A DNA stretch of 64,000 bases from Sphingomonas sp. PAMC 26605 (GCF_000241485.1 NZ_JH584241.1:2093502-2157501), one strand, 5' to 3'; positions 1 to 9,016 are shown, counted from the first letter of the stretch. Numbers and translations: made by a program. The notes: generated from the sequence alone by a model not told the origin.

Positions 1-5
1 TTGTT

Positions 6-1652
6 TCAGCGGCAAGGCGCTCCGCTCGCATTCAGGTCCAGGCACCGCCCATCCATCTTTGGCGCAGTCAGCGGCAGCGCGATCTGGTGCGCGAGCGTGG
101 GCGCGATATCGACCGTCTCGACGCTGCCGGTGTGTTCGAAGCCGGTCATCCCCTTGCGCCAGAACAGGATCGGCACGCGGCGGTCGTAATCGTACGGGCT
201 GCCATGCGTCGCGACGAAGCCTTTGGTCGGATCGGGGATCGGCGTGACGCGCGGCTTGAGGAACACGATTAGCTCGCCCGAACGCCCGGTCTTGTACGAC
301 GCGCGCGCGCGCTCGATCAGGCTCCATTTTTCGGGCGGGCCCTTGGGGCTCGGCGTGGCGAGGATCTGTGCCTGGGTGAACACTTCGGCCACCTGTGGAG
401 CGGCCTTGTAATAGGCGATCGCCGCGGCCTCGACCGCCTTGTGCTGCGCGGGCGTCAGATCCCTGGCGATATAGACGTCGCCATTCGGGATGTCGCCGAA
501 CAGCACGGGCTTGGCGATGCCGAGCTTGGCGGCGATGTCCTTGCCCGCGATCATCGGGGCGAGCATCACCTTCGCGCGCTGCGCGGCGGGCAGCCCCGCG
601 TCGATCTCGCGCTCGGGGATGTCGTTGCCGCCATGATCGGCGGTCAGCACGACTTCGTAATCGACCCCGGTCGAATCGAGTACCTTGAAGAACGAGCCGA
701 GCGTCGCGTCGAGCTGCTGGAGCTGGATGCACATCTCGGCGCCTTCGGTGCCATAGGTGTGGCCGATATAGTCTGTCGCCGAGGCGCCGACGTCGATGAT
801 GTCGGTGGTCGCGCCTTGGCCGAGCTTCATGTCCTGGACGAGCCCCGCGGCCAGCGCGACGATCGCACCGTCGAACGCGGGCGAGGCGCGGAAGCCCGAG
901 GCGCTGCCCGCGGCGCGTTCGAAATGGCCGGCGCCGACGGTCTTGCCGGCACCGAGCGGCACCGCGCGGTCGTGCGCCTTGCACACCTCGGGTACATCGA
1001 GCGCGGCTTGCGGCGCGGCGACATTCGCGGCGGTCGCGGCATTGGCGCGGACGACGACCGCGGGTGTAACGCGGCCGGCATAGCTGACGAATGCCTTACC
1101 GTTCCACCACCAGAGTTCATCGACGGTATGGCCACCCATCATCACCGCGGCGCGATCCTTGCCCGCGACCGACACGACGCGGATCGCGGGATTGGCCGCC
1201 TTCATCCGCTCGCCGAGCGTGGGGACGAGCAGATGCTTGTCCGACACGGTATAATCGGCATCGTGGCGCGAGCCGGGGACGGTTTCGTCCTCGGCGCAAT
1301 ACACGACCTTGTCGTCGCGCGCGACGCTGAGGTCGGTCCAGCTGTTGGCGATGATGCCGGTATGTTCGGGACGGAAGCCGGTCAGGATCGTCGAATGGCC
1401 GGGGCAGGTCTCGGTCGCGGCATGGCTCTGATAGCCGCTCGGGAAGACGCCGCCCTGCTGCAGCCGGGCGAAGCCGCCGGTGAAGGTCTTGCGGTATTCG
1501 TCGAACAGATCAGCGGAGAATTGATCGACCGAGATGACGACGATCAGCTTCGGCGCGCTCGCGGGCGGGGTGAACGGCGCGGCCTGCTTGGCGAAGAGCG
1601 GTGCGCCGAGCAGCGCGAGCGCCATCGCGAAAAGGGAAGCCTGTCGTTTCAT
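6..1652 (-). CDS. Alkaline phosphatase, PafA/SPAP type (alkaline phosphatase superfamily)
   Basis: This 548-residue exported enzyme should hydrolyse phosphate monoesters in the periplasm. Residues 1-21 form a signal peptide ending in PLFA. The phosphodiesterase/phosphatase fold shows its metal and nucleophile signatures: SVDQ (Asp43), ATETCPGH with a Thr nucleophile near residue 82, GKDR (the Lys/Arg pair of the PafA group), DYIGH, ADHGGND and THGSPYDYD. The Thr nucleophile with the K-x-R pair separates this group from PhoA, which uses Ser. Family knowledge links it to the phosphate-irrepressible alkaline phosphatase of Sphingomonas and to Flavobacterium PafA. It is divergent from dsbD with about 75 bases between the starts. 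I see no convincing Pho box there. Function is inferred from these motifs. Confidence 0.9.
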   Translation of the reverse strand: MKRQASLFAMALALLGAPLFAKQAAPFTPPASAPKLIVVISVDQFSADLFDEYRKTFTGGFARLQQGGVFPSGYQSHAATETCPGHSTILTGFRPEHTGIIANSWTDLSVARDDKVVYCAEDETVPGSRHDADYTVSDKHLLVPTLGERMKAANPAIRVVSVAGKDRAAVMMGGHTVDELWWWNGKAFVSYAGRVTPAVVVRANAATAANVAAPQAALDVPEVCKAHDRAVPLGAGKTVGAGHFERAAGSASGFRASPAFDGAIVALAAGLVQDMKLGQGATTDIIDVGASATDYIGHTYGTEGAEMCIQLQQLDATLGSFFKVLDSTGVDYEVVLTADHGGNDIPEREIDAGLPAAQRAKVMLAPMIAGKDIAAKLGIAKPVLFGDIPNGDVYIARDLTPAQHKAVEAAAIAYYKAAPQVAEVFTQAQILATPSPKGPPEKWSLIERARASYKTGRSGELIVFLKPRVTPIPDPTKGFVATHGSPYDYDRRVPILFWRKGMTGFEHTGSVETVDIAPTLAHQIALPLTAPKMDGRCLDLNASGAPCR

Positions 1653-1727
1653 CTCGTGTCTCCGCCACTGCTACTTGACCGCTCGCGCGCTATGGCCTTG
1701 GTGCGCGGCAGCTACAAGGATGTGCGA

Positions 1728-3758
1728 ATGCGCTGGTTTCGTTTCTGCGTGATGACGGTCTTGGCGGCGCTGGCGGGAAGCGCCGCGCATGCCGAAGCCG
1801 GACCGCTGGCCGGCGGGGCGCATCATCTGGCGATCACGCTGGTCGCGGAAAGCGCCCAGCCCAAGGCGGGATCGGACGTCACGCTCGCGCTTGCAACGGT
1901 GCCCGAGCCGGGCTGGCACGGCTATTGGGAGAATCCCGGCGATGCGGGCTTCCCGGCCAAGCTCGACTGGACGCTGCCCAAGGGCGTGACCGCGAGCGCG
2001 CCGGTCTATCCCGTGCCGGGGCGGCTCGTCGTCGCCGATCTGATGAACTATGTGTTCGAAAAGCCCTATGCGCCGCTGGTGACGCTCAAGGTTCCGGCCG
2101 GTCTCGCCGCCGGGACTGCGCTGCCGATCAAGCTGCACACCACCTATCTCGTCTGCTCGGCGACGGTGTGCGTCCCGGAAGCCGCCGATCTTTCGCTTTC
2201 GCTGAGCGTCGGCGATGGCGCGCTCGCACCCGACACGCAGGCGCGCTTCGATGCCTGGCGCCGCGCCGTGCCCAAGCCGCTCGATGCCAAAGGCATCTTC
2301 CAGACAAGCGACGGCCGCATCCGCATCGCAATTCCTTATCCGGCGGGTGCAGCGCCCAAGGACGCCTATTTCTATCCGGTCACGACCGGGCTGCTCGATT
2401 ACAACGCGCCGCAGATGGTCTCGCAGGACGGCGAGCGGCTCGTGATCGAGACCAAGGCCGGGGCGGGTGCCGGGGCGGGGCCGCTCGTCGGCGTGCTGCA
2501 GATCGGCGCGCAGCAGGGGCTGCGCGTCACGTCCGATCGCGGAACGGTGCCCGCTGCCATATCGACCGGCGCCGCCGGGGGCGTCGCGATGGCGACGCTG
2601 ATCGCGTTTGCCGGCGCGATGCTCGGCGGGTTGATCCTCAACATCATGCCGTGCGTCTTCCCGATCCTCAGCCTCAAGGCGCTGAGCTTGGCCCGCGGGC
2701 ACCTCGACGAGGGCGCGGCGCGGCGTGAGGCGCTGGCTTATACCGGCGGCGTCGTGGCGGTGTGCGTCGCGCTCGGCGGCGCGATCCTCGCGCTGCGGGC
2801 AGGCGGCAGCGCGGTCGGCTGGGCGTTCCAGCTGCAGGATCCGCGCGCGATCGTCGTGCTGCTGCTGTTGACCGTCGCGCTGTCACTCAACCTCGGCGGG
2901 CTGTTCGAGATCCCGACGCCGCAATTCGTCAACCGCTCGGGCGGAGCGGGCGGCGCGTTCGCAACGGGCGCGCTCGCGGCGTTCATCGCAACGCCGTGCA
3001 CCGGCCCGTTCATGGGCGCGGCACTGGGCGCGGCTTTGGTGTTGCCATGGCCCGCCGCGCTCGCCGTTTTCGCTGGGCTCGGGCTCGGCCTTGCCATTCC
3101 GTTCCTGCTGCTCGGCTTCGTTCCTACGTTGCGCAAACGCTTGCCCAAGCCCGGTGCGTGGATGGAAACCTTCCGCCACATCCTGTCGGTACCGATGTGG
3201 CTGACCGCGCTCGCGCTCGCCTGGGTGCTCGGGCGGCAGGCCGGGGTCAACGGGCTGACGCTCGGGCTCGGCGCGGCGCTGTTCGCCGGCTTCGCGCTGT
3301 GGATCGGCGGTCGCCGCCAGGCGCGCGGGCTGGCGTTCGGCTGGGGGGCGCTGATCGCGCTGCTGATCGTGACCGTCGGCGGCGCGGCGCTCGTGTCGCG
3401 CGCGCCGGCGCAGGCCGCGGTCGCCGAGGCGGGCAGCGAGCCGTTCACCGAGGCGCGGCTCGACGCGCTGCGCAAGGCGAACCGGCCGGTATTCGTCTAT
3501 TTCACCGCCGATTGGTGCCTGACGTGCAAGGTCAACGAAAAGGCCGCGATCGAGACCGATGCGACGCGCAAAAGCTTTGCCGATCACAAGGTCGCGGTGC
3601 TGCTCGGCGACTGGACCAACGGCGATGCCGCGATGGGGCGCTTCATCGAGGCGCATAACCGCGCTGGCGTGCCGCTCTACCTCTATTACGCGCCCGGCGC
3701 GGCCGAGCCGCGGGTCTTGCCCCAGGTACTGACGCCGGGGATATTGGCGGCGCTATGA
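1728..3758 (+). CDS. dsbD: Protein-disulfide reductase, DsbD/ScsB family
   Basis: A 676-residue inner-membrane protein expected to carry electrons from cytoplasmic thioredoxin to periplasmic thiol proteins. It has a signal peptide (residues 1-22), a periplasmic N-terminal domain with a Cys pair (VCSATVC), a multi-span membrane domain with the two conserved Cys in NIMPCVFP and ATPCTGP, and a C-terminal thioredoxin domain with the CLTC active site (Cys597 and Cys600). The reading frame is open far upstream, antisense to the phosphatase. I chose the ATG at 1728 because AAGGA lies 7 bases before it and it begins the signal peptide. The stop overlaps the start of the beta-lactamase gene by four bases (ATGA), so the two are probably translated together. 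Confidence 0.9.
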   Translation: MRWFRFCVMTVLAALAGSAAHAEAGPLAGGAHHLAITLVAESAQPKAGSDVTLALATVPEPGWHGYWENPGDAGFPAKLDWTLPKGVTASAPVYPVPGRLVVADLMNYVFEKPYAPLVTLKVPAGLAAGTALPIKLHTTYLVCSATVCVPEAADLSLSLSVGDGALAPDTQARFDAWRRAVPKPLDAKGIFQTSDGRIRIAIPYPAGAAPKDAYFYPVTTGLLDYNAPQMVSQDGERLVIETKAGAGAGAGPLVGVLQIGAQQGLRVTSDRGTVPAAISTGAAGGVAMATLIAFAGAMLGGLILNIMPCVFPILSLKALSLARGHLDEGAARREALAYTGGVVAVCVALGGAILALRAGGSAVGWAFQLQDPRAIVVLLLLTVALSLNLGGLFEIPTPQFVNRSGGAGGAFATGALAAFIATPCTGPFMGAALGAALVLPWPAALAVFAGLGLGLAIPFLLLGFVPTLRKRLPKPGAWMETFRHILSVPMWLTALALAWVLGRQAGVNGLTLGLGAALFAGFALWIGGRRQARGLAFGWGALIALLIVTVGGAALVSRAPAQAAVAEAGSEPFTEARLDALRKANRPVFVYFTADWCLTCKVNEKAAIETDATRKSFADHKVAVLLGDWTNGDAAMGRFIEAHNRAGVPLYLYYAPGAAEPRVLPQVLTPGILAAL

Positions 3759-4606
3759 TCGCCCGTATCCTTGCCTGCTTCGCCGTCCTGATCCTCGGGA
3801 TCGGCCCGGCGAGCGCGCAATCCTCGCCCGCATGGTCGCGACCGACCGCGCCGTTCCATATCGCCGGGCCGATCTGGTATGTCGGGACCGAAGGTCTCGG
3901 TGTTTATGCAGTGGTGACGCGCGAGGGCACGATCCTCGTCAGCGGGCCGCTGGCGGAGAGCGCCGGGCTGGTCGAGCGCAATCTGGCGACGATCGGGGTA
4001 CGGCCGCACCAGATCAAATGGATCCTCAATTCGCATGCGCATTTCGACCATGCGGCGGCGTTTGCCGAACTGCGCCGCTGGAGCGGCGCCGAGCTCGTCG
4101 CCTCGGCGGGCGATGCGCCGGCACTGCGCCGCGGTCGGCACGAGGCCGACAATGAGAACGGCCACACCCGCTTCGCCCCGGTCCCCGTCGACCGGATCGT
4201 GCGCGATGGCGAGCAGGTGCGCGTCGGCGACGTCGCGCTGACCGCGGTGCTGACCCCAGGGCATACGCCGGGCTGCACGACCTGGACGACGGCGATCGTC
4301 GATCACGGGCGGCGATTGAACGTGGTGTTCCCGTGCAGCGTGACGGTGGCGGGCAACCGCCTGATCGGCAACCGCGCCTATCCCGGCATCGTTGCCGACT
4401 ATCGCCGCAGCTTCGATCGCCTGGCGACACTGCCCGCCGATATCGTGCTGCCGATGCACCCCGACTTGGTCGACCTGCTTGGGCGCGCAAAGCGCCGCGA
4501 TGCGGGGGCGACCGATGCTTTCGTCGATCGAACCGTGTTGCCGCGCCTCGTCACCGATGCCCGGCGCGACTTTGCGAGCGCGCTGGCGCGCGAACCCGGG
4601 CGTTAG
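3755..4606 (+). CDS. Subclass B3 metallo-beta-lactamase
   Basis: A 283-residue exported MBL-fold hydrolase with signal peptide ending ASAQ. The zinc ligands match subclass B3: His94, His96, Asp98 and His99 in NSHAHFDH, His170 in PGHTPGCTTW, and His235 in MHPD. The GHTPGCTTW block is typical of true B3 enzymes, and length fits (about 280-290 before processing). Expected role is periplasmic hydrolysis of beta-lactams including carbapenems. Many environmental sphingomonads carry chromosomal B3 enzymes, so this need not be acquired. It overlaps dsbD by four bases, which suggests expression follows that gene. Substrate range cannot be read from the sequence, and a non-lactam hydrolase with the same ligands is the main alternative. 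Confidence 0.88.
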   Translation: MIARILACFAVLILGIGPASAQSSPAWSRPTAPFHIAGPIWYVGTEGLGVYAVVTREGTILVSGPLAESAGLVERNLATIGVRPHQIKWILNSHAHFDHAAAFAELRRWSGAELVASAGDAPALRRGRHEADNENGHTRFAPVPVDRIVRDGEQVRVGDVALTAVLTPGHTPGCTTWTTAIVDHGRRLNVVFPCSVTVAGNRLIGNRAYPGIVADYRRSFDRLATLPADIVLPMHPDLVDLLGRAKRRDAGATDAFVDRTVLPRLVTDARRDFASALAREPGR

Positions 4607-4696
4607 AGGTAGGAAATCTTTTTCACACCGCTTGTGCGGCGCAACAATCCATCGCAGCATGGAACCCGGCACGTATCTGGGGGCTTTACCATCTCG

Positions 4697-6190
4697 ATGG
4701 GGACACGACCGGCGTTTGACGAAATCATGGGGCGGGCGGGGTCGACGACCCCGCGGGACGCGCTCGTCGCGCTCGGCGCCTGGATCGAGACGACCCCCGA
4801 TGCCGAACTGCGCCGCCGCCAGCAATCGGCCGAGGCGACCTTCCGCCAATTGGGCATCACCTTCGCGGTTTACGGCGAAAGCGATGCGAGCGAGCGGATC
4901 ATCCCGTTCGACATCGTTCCACGGATCTTCCTTGCTGATGAATGGGAACGGCTGTCGGTCGGCCTCGTCCAGCGCGTCGAGGCGATCAACGCCTTTCTGC
5001 ACGACATCTATGGCGAGCGCCGAATCCTCGCCGAAGGCGTGCTGCCGCCCGACCTGATCTTCGGCAATCCGCAATTCCGCCCCGAGATCGCCGGCATTCG
5101 CCCGCCGCACGACATCTGGGCGCATATTTGCGGGATCGATCTGGTGCGCACCGGGCCCGACGATTTCTACGTGCTCGAAGACAATGCGCGCACGCCGTCG
5201 GGGGTGAGCTACATGCTCGAGAATCGCGAGGCGATGCTGCGGCTGTGCCCCGAGCTGTTCCGCGAATTCCGCGTCGCGGCGGTCGATTCCTATCCCGATC
5301 GATTGCTCGAGACGATGAAGTCGGTCGCGCCGCTCGGCGTCGCCGCTCCGGTGTGCGTCGTCCTGACACCGGGGCATTACAACTCGGCCTATTACGAGCA
5401 CAGCTTTCTTGCCGATTCGATGGGGATCGAACTGGTCGAGGCCGCCGATCTCGTCGTCGACGACGATGTCGTGTGGATGCGCACGATCGCCGGCCGCGTG
5501 AAGGTCGACGTGATCTATCGCCGGATCGACGACGATTATCTCGACCCGCTCGTCTTCCGCCCGGACTCGATGCTCGGCGTGCCGGGGCTGATCGCCGCCT
5601 ATGCCGCAGGCAATGTCGCGCTGCTCAACGCGCCGGGCAACGGCATCGCCGACGACAAGGCGATCTATTCGTACATGCCCGAGATCGTGAAATTCTATTC
5701 GGGCGGCGAAGCCAAGCTGCCCAATGTCGAGACGTGGCGGTGCCGCGAGCCGCAGGCGCTGAAATATGTGCTCGAGCGGCTGCCCGAACTTGTCGTGAAG
5801 CTGGTCGATGGATCGGGCGGATACGGCATGCTGGTCGGCCCGACCGCGACCAAGGCCGAGATCGAGACCTTCCGCGCCGCGCTGATCGCCGAGCCGCATC
5901 GGTACATCGCACAGCCGACGCTTGCGCTGTCGACCGTGCCGACGCTCGCCACGGCGGGGCTTGCCCCGCGTCATGTCGATTTCCGGCCGTTCGTGCTGAC
6001 CGGATCGAAGGGCGTGCAGGTCGTGCCCGGCGGCCTGACGCGCGTCGCGCTGAAGGAGGGATCGCTCGTGGTCAATTCCTCGCAGGGTGGCGGCACCAAG
6101 GACAGTTTCGTGCTGATGGACAATGGCGCCAAGCCTGCGCCGACTACGCAGCTCCAGTCGCAATCGCAGACGCAGGAGCAGGTTTCGTGA
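4697..6190 (+). CDS. Circularly permuted ATP-grasp protein (DUF404/DUF407 type)
   Basis: A 497-residue cytoplasmic protein of the circularly permuted ATP-grasp family, predicted to ligate a carboxylate to an amine with ATP. Recognisable blocks are FDIVPRI, the GIDLVRTGPDDFYVLEDN stretch, VSYMLENRE, a glycine-rich DGSGGYGMLVGP loop and a C-terminal FVLTGSKG region. The C-terminus is Gln/Ser-rich and looks disordered. The frame opens at 4634; I prefer the ATG at 4697 because family members start near MxxFDEMxG. The alpha-E gene starts 41 bases downstream and a transglutaminase-fold gene follows. This trio is a known conserved neighbourhood thought to make or modify a small peptide, but no product is established. 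Confidence 0.85.
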   Translation: MGTRPAFDEIMGRAGSTTPRDALVALGAWIETTPDAELRRRQQSAEATFRQLGITFAVYGESDASERIIPFDIVPRIFLADEWERLSVGLVQRVEAINAFLHDIYGERRILAEGVLPPDLIFGNPQFRPEIAGIRPPHDIWAHICGIDLVRTGPDDFYVLEDNARTPSGVSYMLENREAMLRLCPELFREFRVAAVDSYPDRLLETMKSVAPLGVAAPVCVVLTPGHYNSAYYEHSFLADSMGIELVEAADLVVDDDVVWMRTIAGRVKVDVIYRRIDDDYLDPLVFRPDSMLGVPGLIAAYAAGNVALLNAPGNGIADDKAIYSYMPEIVKFYSGGEAKLPNVETWRCREPQALKYVLERLPELVVKLVDGSGGYGMLVGPTATKAEIETFRAALIAEPHRYIAQPTLALSTVPTLATAGLAPRHVDFRPFVLTGSKGVQVVPGGLTRVALKEGSLVVNSSQGGGTKDSFVLMDNGAKPAPTTQLQSQSQTQEQVS

Positions 6191-6231
6191 GGGCGCCTGT
6201 TTCAATCCTCCCCGGCACGGGGAGGATATTC

Positions 6232-7167
6232 ATGCTGAGCCGCACTGCATCTTCGCTCTACTGGCTCGGCCGCTATGTCGAGCGGACCGATTTCATCGCG
6301 CGGCTGGTCGAGGCGACAGTCCGGCTCGACGTGCTATCGCCGCGCCCGGCGGGGGAGGCGGCGTGGGCGTCGGCGCTTGCCGTCACCGAGACCGACGCCG
6401 CCTTCGCCAAGACCGGGCAGAGCATCTCGCAGAACCCGGTCGCGCGCTTCCTGACCGTCGATACCAGCCATCCCGGCTCGATCGTCCGCGCGCTCGACAT
6501 GGCGCGCAACAATGCGCGCGCGGTGCGCACCGCGCTGACCAAGGAAGCCTGGACCGCGATCAACAGCGCCTGGCTGATCTTCGACAATCGCTCGAGCCCC
6601 GGCGGCGCGATGGCGACGCTCAACCTGGTCGAGGCGGTCAAGGCCGAGACGCGCGGGTTCGAGGGCGCGGTCCACCGCATGCTGCGCAACCAGACGACGT
6701 GGTTCATCCGCCTCGGCCAGGCGATCGAGCGCGCCGACAACACCGCGCGCTTGCTCGACGTCAAATATCACATCCTGCTGCCCAAGGGCGAAGCGGTCGG
6801 CGGCGTGGTCGATCGCGACCAGTGGACGACGATCCTGCAGACCGTGTCGGCGGTCACCGCCTATCGCTGGCTCTATTCGGAAGGGTTGAAGCCGGCGAAC
6901 GTCATCGACCTGCTGATCGCACGCTCCGAATTGCCGCGAAGCCTCGCCGCGTCGGTCGAGGAAGCGGTCGAGATCCTCAACCTGCTCGCCAAGCGGACCG
7001 GCCTGCACGGCGAGGCCGACCGCATGGCGCGCAACCGCCATCAGCGCCTGTCGCGCACCAGATCGGGCGAGGTGATCGCGCGCGGGCTGCACCAATATCT
7101 GCAGGGCTTCATCGCCGAGAACGACAATCTCCACATGGCGGTCGGCCGCCAGTTCAAGTTCAGCTGA
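6232..7167 (+). CDS. Alpha-E domain protein (DUF403)
   Basis: A 311-residue all-alpha protein beginning MLSRTASSLYWLGRYVERTD, the typical start of the alpha-E family, with the conserved YWLGRY and IERADNTAR blocks. GGAGGA lies five bases before the ATG at 6232, fixing the start although the frame is open upstream. Alpha-E proteins almost always sit beside the circularly permuted ATP-grasp and a transglutaminase-like gene, as here. Comparative genomics has proposed roles in peptide synthesis or modification, with no demonstrated biochemistry that I can cite. The stop and the next start overlap as TGATG, so translation is probably coupled. Confidence 0.88.
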   Translation: MLSRTASSLYWLGRYVERTDFIARLVEATVRLDVLSPRPAGEAAWASALAVTETDAAFAKTGQSISQNPVARFLTVDTSHPGSIVRALDMARNNARAVRTALTKEAWTAINSAWLIFDNRSSPGGAMATLNLVEAVKAETRGFEGAVHRMLRNQTTWFIRLGQAIERADNTARLLDVKYHILLPKGEAVGGVVDRDQWTTILQTVSAVTAYRWLYSEGLKPANVIDLLIARSELPRSLAASVEEAVEILNLLAKRTGLHGEADRMARNRHQRLSRTRSGEVIARGLHQYLQGFIAENDNLHMAVGRQFKFS

Positions 7168-7979
7168 TGCGGCTCGCGATCGATCACCGCACGACGTATC
7201 GCTTCACCAGCCCGCAGGCGCGGCTGACCCAACTCCTCCGATTGACCCCCGAAGACACGCACGACCAGTCGGTCGCGGGGTGGAACCTCCATGTCGATTG
7301 CGACGCGCGGCTGCGCTATGGCCGCGACGGCTTCGGCAACCGTACGACGATGCTGTATGTCGAGGGGCCGATCGACAGTATCGAGATCCACGTCTCGGGC
7401 GAGGTGCTGACCAACCGCTCGCACGGCATCGTGCACGGCGGGCACGAGCCGCTGCCGCCCGAACTGTTCCTGCGTGAGACCGCGTTGACCAAACCCGACG
7501 CGGCGATCGCCGGCTTCGCGGCTGGGATCGGCGAGACCGACCCCGTCGCGCGGCTGCACGCGCTCAACCTTGCGGTCCATCGTCGGTTCGCGCTGTGTCG
7601 CGGCCGACCGGTCGCCGGGCGGACCGCGATCGAGGCGTTTGCCGAGGGCTCGGTCAGCTCGCGCGACCTCGCGCAAATGTTCGTCAGCGCGGCGCGAACG
7701 CTCGGCGTGCCGGCGCGGTACGTGTCGGGCTACAGCCCGGCGTGCATCGATGTGGATGACGGGCGCCCGGCGCCGCATGGCTGGGCCGAGGCGCATGTAA
7801 CCGGGCTGGGCTGGGTGGCGTTCGATCCCTGCACCGGCATGTGCGCCGACGAAGCCTATGCGCGCGTCGCGGTGGCGCTCGATTCAGCAGGTGCCGCACC
7901 CGTCGCAGGCTCGCGGCTGGGCGAGGGCGACGAAGTGCTCGACGTCGATCTCCATGTCGATCGCGCGTCGGGACAGTAA
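7167..7979 (+). CDS. Transglutaminase-like protein, catalytic Cys replaced by Ser
   Basis: A 270-residue cytoplasmic protein with an N-terminal beta domain (residues 1 to about 90) and a transglutaminase/papain-like core. The core keeps the family blocks LGVPARYVSGY, HGWAEAH (His204) and GWVAFDP (Asp220). Where relatives normally have VCQDFAH with the catalytic Cys, this protein reads SVSSRDLAQ, aligning Ser165 to the Cys. The codons (AGC TCG CGC GAC) are clear, and the flanking sequence shows no frameshift. It is therefore likely either non-hydrolytic or altered in activity, or it acts as a binding subunit of the ATP-grasp/alpha-E set. It is the last gene of that operon, overlapping alpha-E by one base. 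Confidence 0.82.
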   Translation: MRLAIDHRTTYRFTSPQARLTQLLRLTPEDTHDQSVAGWNLHVDCDARLRYGRDGFGNRTTMLYVEGPIDSIEIHVSGEVLTNRSHGIVHGGHEPLPPELFLRETALTKPDAAIAGFAAGIGETDPVARLHALNLAVHRRFALCRGRPVAGRTAIEAFAEGSVSSRDLAQMFVSAARTLGVPARYVSGYSPACIDVDDGRPAPHGWAEAHVTGLGWVAFDPCTGMCADEAYARVAVALDSAGAAPVAGSRLGEGDEVLDVDLHVDRASGQ

Positions 7980-7991
7980 GCGCCGAGGCGA

Positions 7992-8795
7992 TCAGCCGGT
8001 GGTCACCAATCGCTCGGCCATGATCGCGTATTTTTCCGCCGGGGGCGAATAGACCGCGTCTTCGTCGACCAATACGCTCCATCCGTGGGGCCCCAGCACC
8101 TCGATCGGGCGATAGCGGATCTTGTACGCCATCCGCGGCGAGCCCTTCACCCAATAGCCGAGATAGACATAGGGCAGTCCGGCCGCGCGCGCGCACAGGA
8201 TATGGTCCATGATGATAAAATTGCCGAGCCCGGGACGCTCGACGCTGTCGGCGTCGAAGAAGCTGTAGATCATCGACAGGCCATCGGCATGCTGGTCGGT
8301 CAGGCATGCGCCGATCAGCCGACCGCGCTCGCCGTGCTGCGAGGGTTCGCGATATTCGATGATGAGGCTGTTGACCGGCGAATGTTCGACCATGTCGGCA
8401 TAATCGCCTTCGTCCATCTCGGCCATTCCGCCGCCGGGATGGCGCGAGGCGAGATAGCGGCGGAGCAGCTGGAATTGCTCGTCGGTCGCCCACGGGCGGC
8501 AAGCGGCGACCTCGATCTCGGCATTGCGGCGAAGCTGCTTGCGTTGCGTCGCATTGGCCTCGAAGTCGGACGCGACGACGCGAACCGAGACGCAGGCGGT
8601 GCAACCCGAGCAGCTCGGCCGATACGCGACCGACTGGCTGCGGCGGAAGCCGATCCGGCCAAGCGCATCGTTAAGATCGCTCGCCTGTTCGCCGCGCAAT
8701 TCGGTGAACACTTTGCGCTCCTGGCGCCCCGGCAGATACGGGCAGGGCGACGCGCTGGTGACGAAGAATCGTGGAAAGCGGAATGGCGCTGTCAC
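7992..8795 (-). CDS. bpt: Aspartate/glutamate leucyltransferase (arginyltransferase family)
   Basis: A 267-residue cytoplasmic aminoacyl-tRNA-protein transferase of the N-degron pathway. It should attach leucine to N-terminal Asp or Glu, marking proteins for ClpS/ClpAP. The N-terminal block [16 protein letters not shown] and the [16 protein letters not shown] cysteine cluster are typical of the ATE/Bpt family, and the C-terminal [16 protein letters not shown] block completes the GNAT-like fold. Length matches Bpt (about 240-280). It ends 12 bases from the convergent transglutaminase-like gene. Bpt rather than eukaryote-type Ate1 is inferred from the bacterial context. Confidence 0.92.
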   Translation of the reverse strand: MTAPFRFPRFFVTSASPCPYLPGRQERKVFTELRGEQASDLNDALGRIGFRRSQSVAYRPSCSGCTACVSVRVVASDFEANATQRKQLRRNAEIEVAACRPWATDEQFQLLRRYLASRHPGGGMAEMDEGDYADMVEHSPVNSLIIEYREPSQHGERGRLIGACLTDQHADGLSMIYSFFDADSVERPGLGNFIIMDHILCARAAGLPYVYLGYWVKGSPRMAYKIRYRPIEVLGPHGWSVLVDEDAVYSPPAEKYAIMAERLVTTG

Positions 8796-8919
8796 CGCAT
8801 GGTGTCCCTTGAACTGGCGCGTCTCGCTGCCCCCCGCGGCCAGCTCGCGCCACCGTTATGAATCGTCGCGAACGTGATGAAAAGCGGCTTTACCAACAAT
8901 GGTGGTTAACGCCGCATTT

Positions 8920-8935
8920 GCTGAATCGATTCAGC
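8920..8935. promoter_or_regulatory. Perfect 16-bp palindrome containing two GANTC sites
   Basis: GCTGAATCGATTCAGC is a perfect palindrome in the 221-base gap between bpt and ilvA, about 125 bases upstream of the bpt start. It contains overlapping GAATC and GATTC, both matches to the CcrM methylation motif GANTC. The rest of the gap holds one hairpin (8967-8985) and no convincing ORF. It could be a dimeric repressor operator or a methylation-sensitive site; which is not decided by sequence. Confidence 0.4.
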
Positions 8936-8966
8936 GGCCTGGCAATAAAATGCACCTTTCCCGCGC

Positions 8967-8985
8967 CCCGCGATAGAGTCGCGGG
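8967..8985. terminator. Possible ilvA terminator hairpin
   Basis: CCCGCGA and TCGCGGG form a perfect 7-bp stem with a 5-base loop, 32 bases beyond the ilvA stop. There is no T-run directly after it on the minus strand, so it is a weak terminator candidate or an RNA-stabilising hairpin. Confidence 0.4.
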
Positions 8986-9016
8986 ACTCGGTTGGCCGCA
9001 CGCCAGATTCGTTTCG

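Noticed and set aside
441-1727. Long upstream extension of the dsbD reading frame
   Set aside because: It is antisense to the phosphatase, Arg/Gly-rich and lacks family features; the signal peptide and ribosome site fix the start at 1728.
3686-6205. 839-residue antisense ORF across the beta-lactamase and ATP-grasp genes
   Set aside because: Crosses two well-supported genes on the other strand and shows no domain.
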